DNA from: Ralstonia sp. UBA689
Lineage (GTDB): Bacteria; Pseudomonadota; Gammaproteobacteria; Burkholderiales; Burkholderiaceae
Assembly: GCF_002298975.1 (NCBI RefSeq)
Contig: NZ_DBMV01000040.1
Location: 62,001-126,000, forward strand
Reading direction: 5' to 3'
Length of the DNA: 64,000 bases
In this document: positions 6,845-15,616 of the stretch, one piece after another
How the letters are laid out: each line of letters opens with the position of its first letter
Position numbering within the stretch: position 1 is the first letter of the stretch
The notes under the pieces: generated by a model
Seen by the model: the letters and a program-made list of their open reading frames with translations, nothing else
Databases searched by the model: none
What the model was told of the DNA's origin: nothing
Made by a program: the position numbers and the translations under genes

Positions 6845-8911
6845 CTACATCTTGATGCTCACGCGTGCCCAAGCGGTACGCCCCGGCTCGGGAATCGGCG
6901 TGCTTGCCGGGAATCCGAAGCCTGCGTCGCCGGCCAGGTTCAGGTGCTCGGTGTAGGCCTTGTTCAGTACGTTGTCGATGCCCACGGCCACGCGCACGGT
7001 CTTGCTTACAGCATAGCCGGCATGCAGCGACAGCACGCCAAAGCCCGCGCTTGGCCCGAAGTCTTGGCCGACCACGTTGCCCTGGTTCAGCGCATAGCGG
7101 TGCTGCGCTGCGGCCACACGCCAAAGCCCGCCGGCTGACCACGGCCCACGCTCGTACTCCACACCCAGACGCAGATCCAGCGGCGGCATTTGCGGCAGCG
7201 GCTGGCCGGTGCTGCTGTTGCGTCCCCATGCATAGGCGAGCGCGCCGTCGATGCGCCATGCGCTATCCACGCGCCACGTGCCGCCGATCTCGCCGCCGGC
7301 AATGCGAGCATCGACGTTGGTTGCTTGCGACGTGGTGCCCATCATGCCGGGCCGGTAGTTGAACAGGATGAAGTCGTTGACCACGCCCGCATACGCCGAC
7401 ACCCACGCATCGAAGCGCGCGCTCTTGAACTGCGCACCCACGTCGAGCTGTGTCGTCTTCTCGGGCCGGATGGCGGAGAACGCGTTGACGGAACCCGTCG
7501 GCCCCATGCGTGGCGAGATCAGCTCCCAGTAGTCCGGAAAGCGTTCTGCATGACCGACGCCTGCATACAGCGTGGCGGGCACGCCGGACACGTCATGCTC
7601 GTAGCGGGCAAAGCCGCTGGGCAGCGTGCGCGAGCGGTCGTCGCCGGCAGTGGGGTTGGGGCGGCTGCCCATCATGCTGCTGATCGATGCGCGGTCGTCG
7701 CGGGCGCTGGCGCGGTCGATGCGCGCGCCGGCAATCACGCGCTGGTGATCGGTGGCAAACCAGGTCAGCTCGCCGAACGCGCCGGTGTTGAAGAAGCTGG
7801 CGCTCGGCACCCACGGGCGTGTGCTGTAGGAGACGATATCCGTGCCGCTGCGCGAGCGCAGGCGGCTGGTTTGCATGTCCAGGCCGGTGACGAGTTGCAG
7901 CGCATCTGCCCAACGCAGCGTGGCGGCCACGCGCCCACCTACCGTGCGGCGGCCCACGTCGGAGGCCATCGCCATCGGCATGCTGCTCATCGGGTCGGGC
8001 GTGCGCAGTGTGAAGTTGTCCATCACGTGGTCGGCATCGTTGTAGTAGACCTGCGCCTCGATGCGCTGCAGGACTTCGCCAATGTGCGATTTGTCAAAGC
8101 GCAGGCCGACGCTTTCGCGGCGGAAGTGCACGCCGTCCATGCCGCGCCCGGCGTAGCGCGCGTAGCCGTCGCCGGTGCCGGCGGTCAGTTCCAGGCGTGT
8201 GTGGTCGTCGGGCGTGAGACCGAGGGCGGTGTCGACGTTCCACTTGTCCCATTGCGAGGGGATGGTGTTGCCGTTGCCGTCTTTGTAGTCCTGCTGGTGC
8301 GCGTGGTTGGTGGTGATGCGTGCATACGCGTCGGGTGTGCCGGCGGTGAAGTCGGCGTTCTGGTCGTTGCGGCCGAACGAGCCGCCGACCACGCTGCCGT
8401 CAAAGCGCGTGCCCGGCTCGGTAAAGCGCTTGGTGTTGCGCTCGAACAGGATGGTGCCCGCCGAGCCGACCGGCCCGTAGATCACGGATTCCGGCCCCTT
8501 GATCACGGTGAGCTTGTCGTAGCTCTCGGGCGCGATGTACGAAGTGGGCGCATCCATGCGGCCGGGACAGGCGCCTAGCATGGTGGTGCCGTTGGTGAGG
8601 ATATTCAGCCGCGAGCCGAACATGCCGCGCAAGACCGGGTCGCCATTCGTGCCGCCGCTGCGGATGGCGGAAAAGCCCGGAATGGTCTTGAGGTAGTCGG
8701 TGCCGTCGCTGGCGGGCAGCGGCTGGCGCGGCGATTTCGGATCGGTAACGATGGTCAGCGGCGATGACGGCGCGGGCGCAATCACCATCGTCGTCGACAG
8801 GTCGAACACAGGTGGGTTGGGCTCAGCCGCATGGGCGGCAGAGATGGACAACAGCAAGGCAACCGCCAGGGCAACGGCGTGCGGGCCGGTGTGTGGGTGA
8901 TCCAGCATCAT
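6845..8911 (-). CDS. TonB-dependent copper receptor (OprC/NosA type)
   Basis: The protein has 688 residues: a signal peptide (residues 1-28), then a plug domain and a C-terminal beta-barrel ending in an aromatic-poor strand ARVSIKM. Plug motifs diagnostic for the TonB copper-receptor group are DYLKTIPGFSAIRSGGTNGD, GMFGSRLNILTNG, GACPGRMDAPTSYIAPESYD and GPESVIYGPVGSAGTI. The barrel has Met-rich loops (DPMSSMPMAMASD and SSMMG), fitting copper binding. It should bring copper across the outer membrane with TonB energy. The DUF2946 gene upstream on the same strand is a frequent companion of this receptor family. Confidence 0.9.
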   Translation of the reverse strand: MMLDHPHTGPHAVALAVALLLSISAAHAAEPNPPVFDLSTTMVIAPAPSSPLTIVTDPKSPRQPLPASDGTDYLKTIPGFSAIRSGGTNGDPVLRGMFGSRLNILTNGTTMLGACPGRMDAPTSYIAPESYDKLTVIKGPESVIYGPVGSAGTILFERNTKRFTEPGTRFDGSVVGGSFGRNDQNADFTAGTPDAYARITTNHAHQQDYKDGNGNTIPSQWDKWNVDTALGLTPDDHTRLELTAGTGDGYARYAGRGMDGVHFRRESVGLRFDKSHIGEVLQRIEAQVYYNDADHVMDNFTLRTPDPMSSMPMAMASDVGRRTVGGRVAATLRWADALQLVTGLDMQTSRLRSRSGTDIVSYSTRPWVPSASFFNTGAFGELTWFATDHQRVIAGARIDRASARDDRASISSMMGSRPNPTAGDDRSRTLPSGFARYEHDVSGVPATLYAGVGHAERFPDYWELISPRMGPTGSVNAFSAIRPEKTTQLDVGAQFKSARFDAWVSAYAGVVNDFILFNYRPGMMGTTSQATNVDARIAGGEIGGTWRVDSAWRIDGALAYAWGRNSSTGQPLPQMPPLDLRLGVEYERGPWSAGGLWRVAAAQHRYALNQGNVVGQDFGPSAGFGVLSLHAGYAVSKTVRVAVGIDNVLNKAYTEHLNLAGDAGFGFPASTPIPEPGRTAWARVSIKM

Positions 8912-8995
8912 GAGAAATCAGAAATCGAAGACGAAAAGGGTGAAGCCCGCCACCGCGGTTGCGGGGCGGGTGAAGATGTCTTGAGATGGAGCGGA

Positions 8996-9415
8996 TCAGC
9001 CCAGAGGCGGGCCGCGGGCGCGCCGTTGCGGCGCAGGTGTGGCGATGGGCGGTGCGAGGACATCCGCCGCATTGACGCTGCCGAGCAGAGCGGGCGCGTT
9101 GGGTGGAGCGATGTCGAGCGCGGGCGCGATGTCCGCCACGACAATGCACGCGCCGCAGCACGCAGGCGCCGACATCGATTGTTCGACGCGCTTGCGCTCG
9201 CCCGGATCGGACAGCGGGATGATCATCACGCCCGTGCCGTGCGCCGAGCACAGCGTCACGGGCAACTGCTCGGCGCGCGCCAGGGCGGCATGCGCCAGCG
9301 GCATCCATGCAGCCGCCAGCAGGTAGGCCCACAGCAGCACCCACGCAGCCGCACGCCCACCGGCAAGACGCAGGCAGGGCGCTGGTTTCCAGGCGGGGTG
9401 ACGACGGGCAGGCAT
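8996..9415 (-). CDS. DUF2946 family exported protein
   Basis: The protein has 139 residues: a short positive N-terminus, one hydrophobic segment (about residues 21-43), a cysteine in TLCSAHGTG and a C-C-G-A-C cluster in PACCGACIV. These features match DUF2946, a family often found beside copper receptors and copper-resistance genes. The cysteine-rich core could bind Cu(I), but this is inference. It is 84 bases upstream of the copper receptor on the same strand and probably cotranscribed with it. Confidence 0.75.
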   Translation of the reverse strand: MPARRHPAWKPAPCLRLAGGRAAAWVLLWAYLLAAAWMPLAHAALARAEQLPVTLCSAHGTGVMIIPLSDPGERKRVEQSMSAPACCGACIVVADIAPALDIAPPNAPALLGSVNAADVLAPPIATPAPQRRARGPPLG

Positions 9416-9477
9416 CGCGCGAGGATACTGCCTGCTCAGTCACCCGCGCCGCGCTGCGACGCCGTGCCGCAGCTCGC

Positions 9478-10116
9478 TTACGCGATTCGCGCCAGCCCCA
9501 AGGCCAAGCCCAGCCCGATCAGAATGACGCCGATCACGCGATCGACCATCCGTTGCCGCGCCAAGAGCGAGCGCCGCAGCACGCCCGACGCAAACATCGT
9601 TGCCACCAGTGCGAACCACGCCGCGTGCGCCGCCGACATGAACAGCCCGTAGCCGAACTGCGCGGCCAGCGGCGTGCCCGGATGGACGACCTGCGTGTAG
9701 GTGCTGACGACGAACAGCGTCGTTTTTGGATTCAGCGCGTTGGTGAGGAAACCCATGCGCAGGGCCGCAGAGGTGGGCAGCGCGCGGTCGCCTGCGTTGT
9801 CACGAATCACCTCGCCGCCCGACGGCAGCACCTTGGCCGACAACGTCTTCCAACCGATCCACACCAGATATGCCGCGCCGACCAGCTTGATGCCATGTAA
9901 GAGCGTCGGCGCATGCGCAATCAGCAGCCCCACCCCGAACATTGTGTAGAACACGTGCACCTGCACGCCCAGCGCAATGCCAAGTGCGCACAGCACGCCG
10001 GCGCGCCGGCCATAGAGCAGGCTGTTGCGCGTGACCATGGCGAAATCTGCGCCGGGGCTGACGACGGCCAGGATGGTGATGACGGCAACGGCAAGGAGTT
10101 CGGCCATGTCGGGCAC
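9478..10116 (-). CDS. LysE/RhtB family amino-acid exporter
   Basis: A 212-residue membrane protein with about six hydrophobic segments. The family signature near the N-terminus is SPGADFAMVTRNSL, and GFLTNALNPKTTLFV is the typical central NPK motif. LysE-type transporters export amino acids or their derivatives from the cytoplasm. An alternative start three codons downstream (MAELLAV) is possible. It is divergent from a LysR-type regulator 95 bases away, the usual arrangement for a regulator controlling its exporter. The substrate is unknown. Confidence 0.88.
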   Translation of the reverse strand: MPDMAELLAVAVITILAVVSPGADFAMVTRNSLLYGRRAGVLCALGIALGVQVHVFYTMFGVGLLIAHAPTLLHGIKLVGAAYLVWIGWKTLSAKVLPSGGEVIRDNAGDRALPTSAALRMGFLTNALNPKTTLFVVSTYTQVVHPGTPLAAQFGYGLFMSAAHAAWFALVATMFASGVLRRSLLARQRMVDRVIGVILIGLGLALGLARIA

Positions 10117-10211
10117 TCGAAAGGCGAAGTGGAGATGCGCCGATTCTGGGTGAGCCGAGCCCCGTTGAAAATCGATTTATGATGCCGTTTTTCCGTGAGA
10201 AAAACTGACAG

Positions 10212-11078
10212 ATGGAGCTCCCTCCGCTCAATACCTTGCGCGTGTTCGAGGCGGCGGCACGGCACGGCAGCTTCGTGCGCGCGGCGCAGGAACTGCATGT
10301 GACACATGGCGCTGTCAGCCGCCAGATCAGGTTGCTGGAAGAGTCGCTGTGTGTTGCCCTGTTTGAGCGGCGCAACCGGGCGGTTTTCCTGACAGCGGCC
10401 GGCGAGCAGCTACGCGCGGCAGCGGCTGATGCGTTCTCCATTCTCACGGATAGCATTGACCGGATTGCCCGTCGTGCCACGTCTTCTGCGCTGGTCGTCT
10501 CATGCGAGCCGACGCTGGCGATGCGCTGGCTGATCCCGCGTCTGTCGCGTTTCCAGGCGCGGCATCCGTCCATTCAGGTGCACCTGTTTGCGGCCGGCGG
10601 CCCGATCGATCTTGCGCGTACCGGCGTGGATGTGGCCTTGCGCCGCAATGACTTTGCGTGGCCCGCGCACTTGCATGCCGAACCGATCTGCGAGGAATGG
10701 ATCGGACCCGTGCATGCGCCGCAAGCGGACGCCGCCGCGCGCCGCCGGTTGCTGCACACGGCCACGCGGCCTGACGCCTGGCAAACATGGTGGCGCGTCA
10801 GCGGAGCACCGCGCCCGCGCGGGCGGCTGCCTGAGGCACGCTACGAACATTTCTACTTGAGCTTGCAGGCTGCCCTGGCCGGACAGGGCACCGCCATCGC
10901 CTCGAAGTTGATGGCGGGGGATGATCTGAAGGACGGGCGCTTGATGGCGCCGGACGGGTTTCGGCGCGATGGTTCAGCGTATTACCTGCTGGCGAACACG
11001 CCAATTGCGCCGGACAGCCCAGCCGGCGCGTGGCTTGCCTGGCTATGCGAGGAAACGGCTGCAACCCTGGCGGGCTAG
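10212..11078 (+). CDS. LysR-type regulator, GcvA-like
   Basis: A 288-residue regulator. The N-terminal winged helix (residues 1-60) has LNTLRVFEAAARHGSFVRAA and the recognition-helix part THGAVSRQIRLLEESL. The rest is an effector-binding domain of the GcvA/AmpR type. It is divergent from the LysE exporter, with an AT-rich 95-base gap where it should bind. Its 3' end overlaps the 3' end of the convergent 90-residue gene by four bases. Confidence 0.9.
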   Translation: MELPPLNTLRVFEAAARHGSFVRAAQELHVTHGAVSRQIRLLEESLCVALFERRNRAVFLTAAGEQLRAAAADAFSILTDSIDRIARRATSSALVVSCEPTLAMRWLIPRLSRFQARHPSIQVHLFAAGGPIDLARTGVDVALRRNDFAWPAHLHAEPICEEWIGPVHAPQADAAARRRLLHTATRPDAWQTWWRVSGAPRPRGRLPEARYEHFYLSLQAALAGQGTAIASKLMAGDDLKDGRLMAPDGFRRDGSAYYLLANTPIAPDSPAGAWLAWLCEETAATLAG

Positions 11079-11347
11079 GCAGCGGCGTGCCGGCCCGCGC
11101 CCAGGATGCCGCGGATGGTCGCGAGGTATGCCTCGCCCACGGCACGGTTGAGCGGCCGCGTGCGTGAGGTACGCTGGCGCGGCGGCGGCGTCACCCCCAG
11201 TGCACGACACACCTCCGATGCATATGGCCGGCCGCGCCCCTCCATGCGCATTACGACTTCGCACAGCGCTTGGTCACCCAGGCGATTACGCAGCCAGGCC
11301 ACGGTTTGGCGGTCGTATTCGTTTTCGATGCGGATCAGGTCGTCCAT
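11075..11347 (-). CDS. hypothetical protein under tandem LexA-type boxes
   Basis: A 90-residue protein from ATG 11347. It is charged and mostly helical, starting MDDLIRIENEYDRQTVAWLR and continuing with LGDQALCEVVMRMEGRGRPY; a basic Pro/Arg/Thr-rich linker (PPPRQRTSRTRP) precedes a last helix. No signal peptide or membrane segment is present, and I do not recognise the family. Two perfect CTGT-N8-ACAG sites lie only 9-43 bases upstream of the start, so LexA repression and induction by DNA damage are predicted. Size and basic patches would fit a small DNA-binding or repair-accessory protein, but that is speculation. Confidence 0.75.
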   Translation of the reverse strand: MDDLIRIENEYDRQTVAWLRNRLGDQALCEVVMRMEGRGRPYASEVCRALGVTPPPRQRTSRTRPLNRAVGEAYLATIRGILGAGRHAAA

Positions 11348-11355
11348 GGTGAATG

Positions 11356-11390
11356 CTGTATATATTTACAGTACCTGTAAATATATACAG
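11356..11390. promoter_or_regulatory. tandem SOS (LexA) boxes in a perfect 16-3-16 palindrome
   Basis: CTGTATATATTTACAG (11356-11371) and CTGTAAATATATACAG (11375-11390) are perfect reverse complements of each other, separated by TAC. Each is also a CTGT-N8-ACAG LexA box. Read on the minus strand, the start-proximal box matches the 20-base E. coli consensus at 18 positions and the distal one at 16. They lie immediately upstream of the 90-residue gene. On the other side the nearest gene starts at 11528. Confidence 0.85.
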
Positions 11391-11527
11391 TTATTCATGG
11401 ATTTCAAGATCGTTGTTTCGGTGGCTGCGCGGGAGCGGACTAGATGTAAGCGACAAGATGCCCCTTGGCCGCGCGGCGGGCCCGATGTGCTATCGTCCCC
11501 GCCACACAAATTTCACGAATACCGGGT

Positions 11528-12649
11528 ATGCACGACGTTGTCATCAGCGGCACGGGCCTGTGGGTCGCGCCGGAGGTCATCACCAACGAGGAACTGGTTG
11601 CTTCCTTCAACGCTTACGCTCAGCGCTACAACGAGCAGCATGCGGCAGCCATTGCCGCCGGTGAGCTGGCGCCGCTGTCGGAATCGTCGGCGGAGTTCAT
11701 CGAGAAGGCTTCGGGTATCCGCCAGCGCTACGTGATCGAGAAGAACGGCGTGCTGGACCCGACGCGCATGCGTCCGCGCCTGACGCAACGGCCGGACGAT
11801 GCGCTTTCGCTGCAGGCCGAGATCGGTGTGAAGGCTGCCCGCGACGCACTGGCAGCCGCTGGCCGCAACGCCAGCGAGATCGACATGCTGATCTGCGCGA
11901 CCTCGAACTTCCAGCGCCCGTATCCGGCACTGGCCGTCGAGATCCAGAACGGCATCGGCGCGGGCGGCTACGGGTTCGACATGAATGTCGCTTGCTCGTC
12001 GGCCACCTTCGGGTTGGAGCAGGCCATCAACGCAGTGCGCTCCGGCACCGCCCGCGCCGCGCTGGTGGTGAGCCCCGAGATCACCTCCGGCCACCTGGAC
12101 TGGAAAGACCGCGACTGCCACTTCATCTTTGGCGATGTGTGCACGGCGGTGCTGGTCGAGCGCGCGGAGGACACCCGCTCGGCCGACGCCTGGCGTGTGC
12201 TTGGCACCAAGTGTGCGACCAGCTTCTCGAACAACATCCGCAACAACGCCGGCTACCTCTCGCGCTGCGAAGACCGCAACCCCGACGATCGCGATCAGCT
12301 CTTCCGCCAGGAGGGCCGCAAGGTCTTCAAGGAGGTCTGCCCGATGGCTGCGGAGCACATTGCCAGCCATTTGCAGCAACTGGGCCATGCGCCCGGCGGC
12401 GTGCGCCGTTTCTGGCTGCACCAGGCCAACCTGGCGATGAACCAGCTGATCGGTAGGCGCCTGCTCGGTCATGAAGCTTCGGCTGACGAGGCGCCGGTCA
12501 TCCTGGATGAATTCGCCAACACGGCATCGGCGGGTTCGATCATCGCGTTCCATCGCCACCGGGCGGACCTGAAGTCGGGTGACGTCGGGCTGATCTGCTC
12601 GTTCGGTGCGGGTTATTCCATCGGCAGCGTGGCTGTTCAGAAGCAGTGA
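11528..12649 (+). CDS. fabW: beta-ketoacyl-ACP synthase III family protein, FabW-like
   Basis: A 373-residue thiolase-fold condensing enzyme. The KAS III catalytic triad is intact: Cys156 in NVACSSATFG, His298 in WLHQANLAMN and Asn331 in EFANTASAGS. It condenses an acyl-CoA or acyl-ACP primer with malonyl-ACP to start fatty-acid synthesis. It is longer than FabH and has an insertion-rich N-terminal part, like FabW (RSp0194) of R. solanacearum, a KAS III on the megaplasmid; identity to FabW is recalled, not searched. It stands alone, convergent with an esterase gene. ATG 11528 was taken because it begins the first beta strand (MHDVVISGTG). Confidence 0.85.
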   Translation: MHDVVISGTGLWVAPEVITNEELVASFNAYAQRYNEQHAAAIAAGELAPLSESSAEFIEKASGIRQRYVIEKNGVLDPTRMRPRLTQRPDDALSLQAEIGVKAARDALAAAGRNASEIDMLICATSNFQRPYPALAVEIQNGIGAGGYGFDMNVACSSATFGLEQAINAVRSGTARAALVVSPEITSGHLDWKDRDCHFIFGDVCTAVLVERAEDTRSADAWRVLGTKCATSFSNNIRNNAGYLSRCEDRNPDDRDQLFRQEGRKVFKEVCPMAAEHIASHLQQLGHAPGGVRRFWLHQANLAMNQLIGRRLLGHEASADEAPVILDEFANTASAGSIIAFHRHRADLKSGDVGLICSFGAGYSIGSVAVQKQ

Positions 12650-12667
12650 TCGATCGGCGGGCGACGC

Positions 12668-13777
12668 TCAGGCCCTGGTGCCCAGCGTTGCCCGAAAGAA
12701 GTCCAGCGCACGCCGGATGGCCTGCGCATGCACAGCATCACGGTCCACGCCGGGGTTGTCCTGGCACAGCAGCGGCAGGTGCGGTATCGCGCCGGGCAGG
12801 CAGGTGTCTAGGAACGTGTAGTGCGAGGCGCCCGGCACCAGCAGGAGATCCGCCTTCGGCAGCAGGCCGGCGATGCGGCGCGCATTGGTGTCGACCGGAA
12901 CCGTCACATCGGCGTCACCGGCCATCAGCGAGATGGGGAGGGTGATGTTGCCGAGCGAGATCTCGTCCATCGCCATGCCCAGCGCTGGCGCGATGGCGAA
13001 GACTGCCTTGATGCGCGTATCTCTGTAGGATGCGCCAGCGCGGGCAAGCGAGGCCTCTGTTTGTGGCGTCTTCGATGCGTTGGGCTGCGGGCCGGTCTGC
13101 ACGCGGCGCATCTCCGGTGGATGACAGATCGCATCGGCCTGCAGCGAGCCGCAAAACGCCTCGAACGCCGGCACATTGGTGCGTGCGCCGGCCAGTTCCA
13201 GCACCGTGTAGCCCCCCAATGAAAAACCCACCGCGCCGATGCGCTCCCGGTCAACATGCGCGCCGAGCGCCGGATCGGCGAGCATGCCGTCGAGGACTTC
13301 GCTCACATCCGTTGCGCGTTCCCACCACAGCATGAAGCCGTCGTGCGTGAGGGGCTCCAGCGCATTGTTGCCGGGGTGGTTCACGCCCGCGACGATATAG
13401 CCCTGCGCAGCCAACGCGGCGGCCAGCCAGTCGAGGCTGTCGGCGGTGCCGCCTGTGCCGTGCGAGAGCAGCAGCAGCGGGTAGGTGGACTGTGCACTTG
13501 CCAGCGGCGCATCACCCGCAGACGGATGCCCGCGGAACGTCGGCCGGCTCGGCTCGCCGATGTTGTGCGGCGCTTCAGGGACAGAGGCATCCACCGGATA
13601 CCAGAGGTTGGTGACGAGCGCTTCGGTGCGTGCGCCGCGCCAATGCCGTTCGACCTGCGAGTGGAACACGCGGGAAGTTTCGCCCACGTGGTACGGCGCG
13701 GCGGGCGCAGGCTCCGCCGCGCTGGCGGCGCCCACGACAAGCGCCGCCAGCGTGGCGGCAAAGTAGCGACGCAGCAT
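12668..13777 (-). CDS. exported alpha/beta hydrolase (dienelactone hydrolase/PAF-AH-like)
   Basis: The protein has 369 residues. A signal peptide (residues 1-20) is followed by an alpha/beta hydrolase fold. LLLLSHGTGG carries the oxyanion-side HG motif, and GAVGFSLGGYTVLEL is the nucleophile elbow G-x-S-x-G; an Asp (LMAGDADVTVP) and a late His (PGASHYTFLD) complete a Ser-Asp-His triad. It probably hydrolyses an ester in the periplasm; the substrate is unknown. AAGGAG precedes the ATG. The AraC-type regulator gene ends only two bases upstream on the same strand, so the two are one operon. Confidence 0.85.
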   Translation of the reverse strand: MLRRYFAATLAALVVGAASAAEPAPAAPYHVGETSRVFHSQVERHWRGARTEALVTNLWYPVDASVPEAPHNIGEPSRPTFRGHPSAGDAPLASAQSTYPLLLLSHGTGGTADSLDWLAAALAAQGYIVAGVNHPGNNALEPLTHDGFMLWWERATDVSEVLDGMLADPALGAHVDRERIGAVGFSLGGYTVLELAGARTNVPAFEAFCGSLQADAICHPPEMRRVQTGPQPNASKTPQTEASLARAGASYRDTRIKAVFAIAPALGMAMDEISLGNITLPISLMAGDADVTVPVDTNARRIAGLLPKADLLLVPGASHYTFLDTCLPGAIPHLPLLCQDNPGVDRDAVHAQAIRRALDFFRATLGTRA

Positions 13778-13779
13778 CT

Positions 13780-14619
13780 CTACTCCTTGCGGATGGGAAT
13801 CATCAGATCGGTCACGCAGGCGCGCGGCAGCCGGTGGCGCGCCGGGCTTCGATACAGCTCCAGCGTCGGTCGGTCGTCCGGCTCGAATCCGTAGCTGGCC
13901 AGGCAACCTCCGTATAGCGCCTGCATGGTCGGCGCGATCAGCGCGTAGGGGCCGATGAGCCGATGCGAGGCATAGAGGCCGCCTTCCACGCGCATCGGCT
14001 GCAGTTGGCCCGTGATCGCGCGCGGTGTGTCGAGGATGGCACCCGCGAAGTATTCGAACGAGCCCGGCGTTTCCGGATCGCCGTAGCAGATACCGATGCG
14101 GTCGGGCGCGTCTGTCGACGTGCTGTCGATGCCGAGCGCCTGCCACAGCGCGATGAAGGTCTGGCGGATGGTCGCGACCGGGCCTTCGTGGCGCAGGCAC
14201 AGTGCGTTCAGCGGCGGCTGTTCGATCAACTCGATCGGCGGCAGGCTGGCGGCATCCGCGGTCGGCACGGTGAGTTCCTGCTGGCGGGTCTGGAAGGCGC
14301 GCGGACTCACGCCCGTGAATTCGCGAAAAGCCCTTGCGAAGGCTTGCGGGCTGCCGTAGCCGACGTTGAGCGCGACGTCGGTCACGGAATCCTCGGCCCA
14401 GCTCAGGTGCCTGGCGGCCTGCGCCAGCCGCACGCGCTGGACGGTCTCGAACACGCCTTCTCCCGTGAGCGCACGGTAGATGCGGTGAAAGTGAAACGGC
14501 GACAGGTGCGCGACCGCCGCCAGGCTCTGCACCGTGTGCGGGGCGGCGGGGTCGGCCAGGATCGCCTCGATCACGCGGGCGATGCGGCGGTGGTAGTCGC
14601 GTTCTGTGCGGGGTTTCAT
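13780..14619 (-). CDS. AraC-type regulator with GyrI-like effector domain
   Basis: The protein has 279 residues. Residues 1-110 hold two AraC helix-turn-helix motifs (SLAAVAHLSPFHFHRIYRAL and VTDVALNVGYGSPQAFARAF). Residues 125-279 form a GyrI-like/BacA small-molecule binding domain (EQPPLNALCLRHEGP ... YASHRLIGPYALI). Such proteins sense small, often cationic compounds. It sits just upstream of the esterase gene and probably controls it. An ATG four codons further upstream is possible; 14619 gives MKPRTERDYHRRI, the usual N-terminus. Confidence 0.88.
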   Translation of the reverse strand: MKPRTERDYHRRIARVIEAILADPAAPHTVQSLAAVAHLSPFHFHRIYRALTGEGVFETVQRVRLAQAARHLSWAEDSVTDVALNVGYGSPQAFARAFREFTGVSPRAFQTRQQELTVPTADAASLPPIELIEQPPLNALCLRHEGPVATIRQTFIALWQALGIDSTSTDAPDRIGICYGDPETPGSFEYFAGAILDTPRAITGQLQPMRVEGGLYASHRLIGPYALIAPTMQALYGGCLASYGFEPDDRPTLELYRSPARHRLPRACVTDLMIPIRKE

Positions 14620-14677
14620 GCTGCACAGCATAGACGCCCGGCATGTGGCGCGCGGTGCAGCAATTGCGAAATTGCGG

Positions 14678-15514
14678 CTAACGTCCCGCCGTAGCGCGCA
14701 GCGTAGAGGCGAAGGTGCGCAGTGCCTTCTTCGCGATCGGATCGGCCAGCCGGGAGTGCAGCACCACGCTGCGCGCGGGCAATGGCGGCAGGCCGAACGA
14801 TTCGCCCACGTCAACGGTACCGGGGGGCGCCACGCGCCGGCTGAGTGCCGCCACGGCCGCGCCAATCGTCGCCACGCCGCCGCCCACGAACACCTCCTGC
14901 CAGGCGATGTGGGCGGCTTCCAACGTGGCCACCGCCATCTGTCGTACGCGGCACGTCTCGGCCTGATTGGCCAGGCGTATCGGCTCGCCAGCGCGGTGCT
15001 CGAAGTCAGGCGATGCCATCCAGCCGAATGGCTCTTCCATCAGCACGTCGCCGTCGCTGCGCCGGTGGTCGTGGCGCAGCACGATGGCTGCATCCAGTGC
15101 GCCGTTCTCAAAGATGTCGAGAATCTCCCACGAACTGGCGATGCGGATTTCCAGCGTCAGCCCCGGCTCTGCACGGCCCATCTGACGCAGCAGGTGCGGC
15201 AGTTCCGCGCCGACGATGTGATGGCTCATGCCAACCGACAGCCGCCGCTGCTCCGTGCCGAATGCGCCGAGCGCATCTTCATGCGCAGCCACCAGTTCGC
15301 GCGCCCGCACGAGGAACGCCGCGCCATCTTGCGACAGTCGCACGAGGCGCGGCGTGCGTTCCAGCAGGCGGTGGCCCAACGCATCTTCCAGCCGCTTGAT
15401 CTTCAGGCTCACGGCCGATTGCGTGGAATCCATCGCCTCGGCCGCGCGCGTGAAGCTCTTGAGGTCGGCAGTTAGCACAAAGGCCTGGACGGCCTCCAGG
15501 TCCAACATCTTCAT
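14678..15514 (-). CDS. LysR-type transcriptional regulator
   Basis: The protein has 278 residues. The DNA-binding domain at residues 1-62 has FVLTADLKSFTRAAEAMDST and SAVSLKIKRLEDALGHRLLE. The effector-binding half follows. It is divergent from the tautomerase-like gene (start 15617), and a 9-9-9 inverted repeat lies right at its start. This is the typical arrangement of a LysR regulator controlling a divergent catabolic or detoxification gene. Confidence 0.88.
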   Translation of the reverse strand: MKMLDLEAVQAFVLTADLKSFTRAAEAMDSTQSAVSLKIKRLEDALGHRLLERTPRLVRLSQDGAAFLVRARELVAAHEDALGAFGTEQRRLSVGMSHHIVGAELPHLLRQMGRAEPGLTLEIRIASSWEILDIFENGALDAAIVLRHDHRRSDGDVLMEEPFGWMASPDFEHRAGEPIRLANQAETCRVRQMAVATLEAAHIAWQEVFVGGGVATIGAAVAALSRRVAPPGTVDVGESFGLPPLPARSVVLHSRLADPIAKKALRTFASTLRATAGR

Positions 15515-15517
15515 GGC

Positions 15518-15544
15518 TCAATCATTGAAAAATCGAATGATTGA
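15518..15544. promoter_or_regulatory. LysR-type operator, TCAATCATT-N9-AATGATTGA
   Basis: A perfect inverted repeat with 9-base arms and a 9-base spacer lies between the divergent lysR (start 15514) and the tautomerase gene. It contains the T-N11-A pattern of LysR-type sites. Placed four bases from the regulator's start, it should mediate autoregulation. Confidence 0.7.
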
Positions 15545-15616
15545 AATATCTTAGGGTGGCTTTTATGAATGATCAAAGGAGAGCATGCTGCCACCATCCA
15601 ACCCACGGAGTTCACC

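Noticed and set aside
13780..14865. N-terminal extension of the AraC-type gene up to 14865
   Set aside because: The extension is Arg/Pro-rich noise antisense to the LysR gene; the AraC family start is MKPRTERDYH at 14619.
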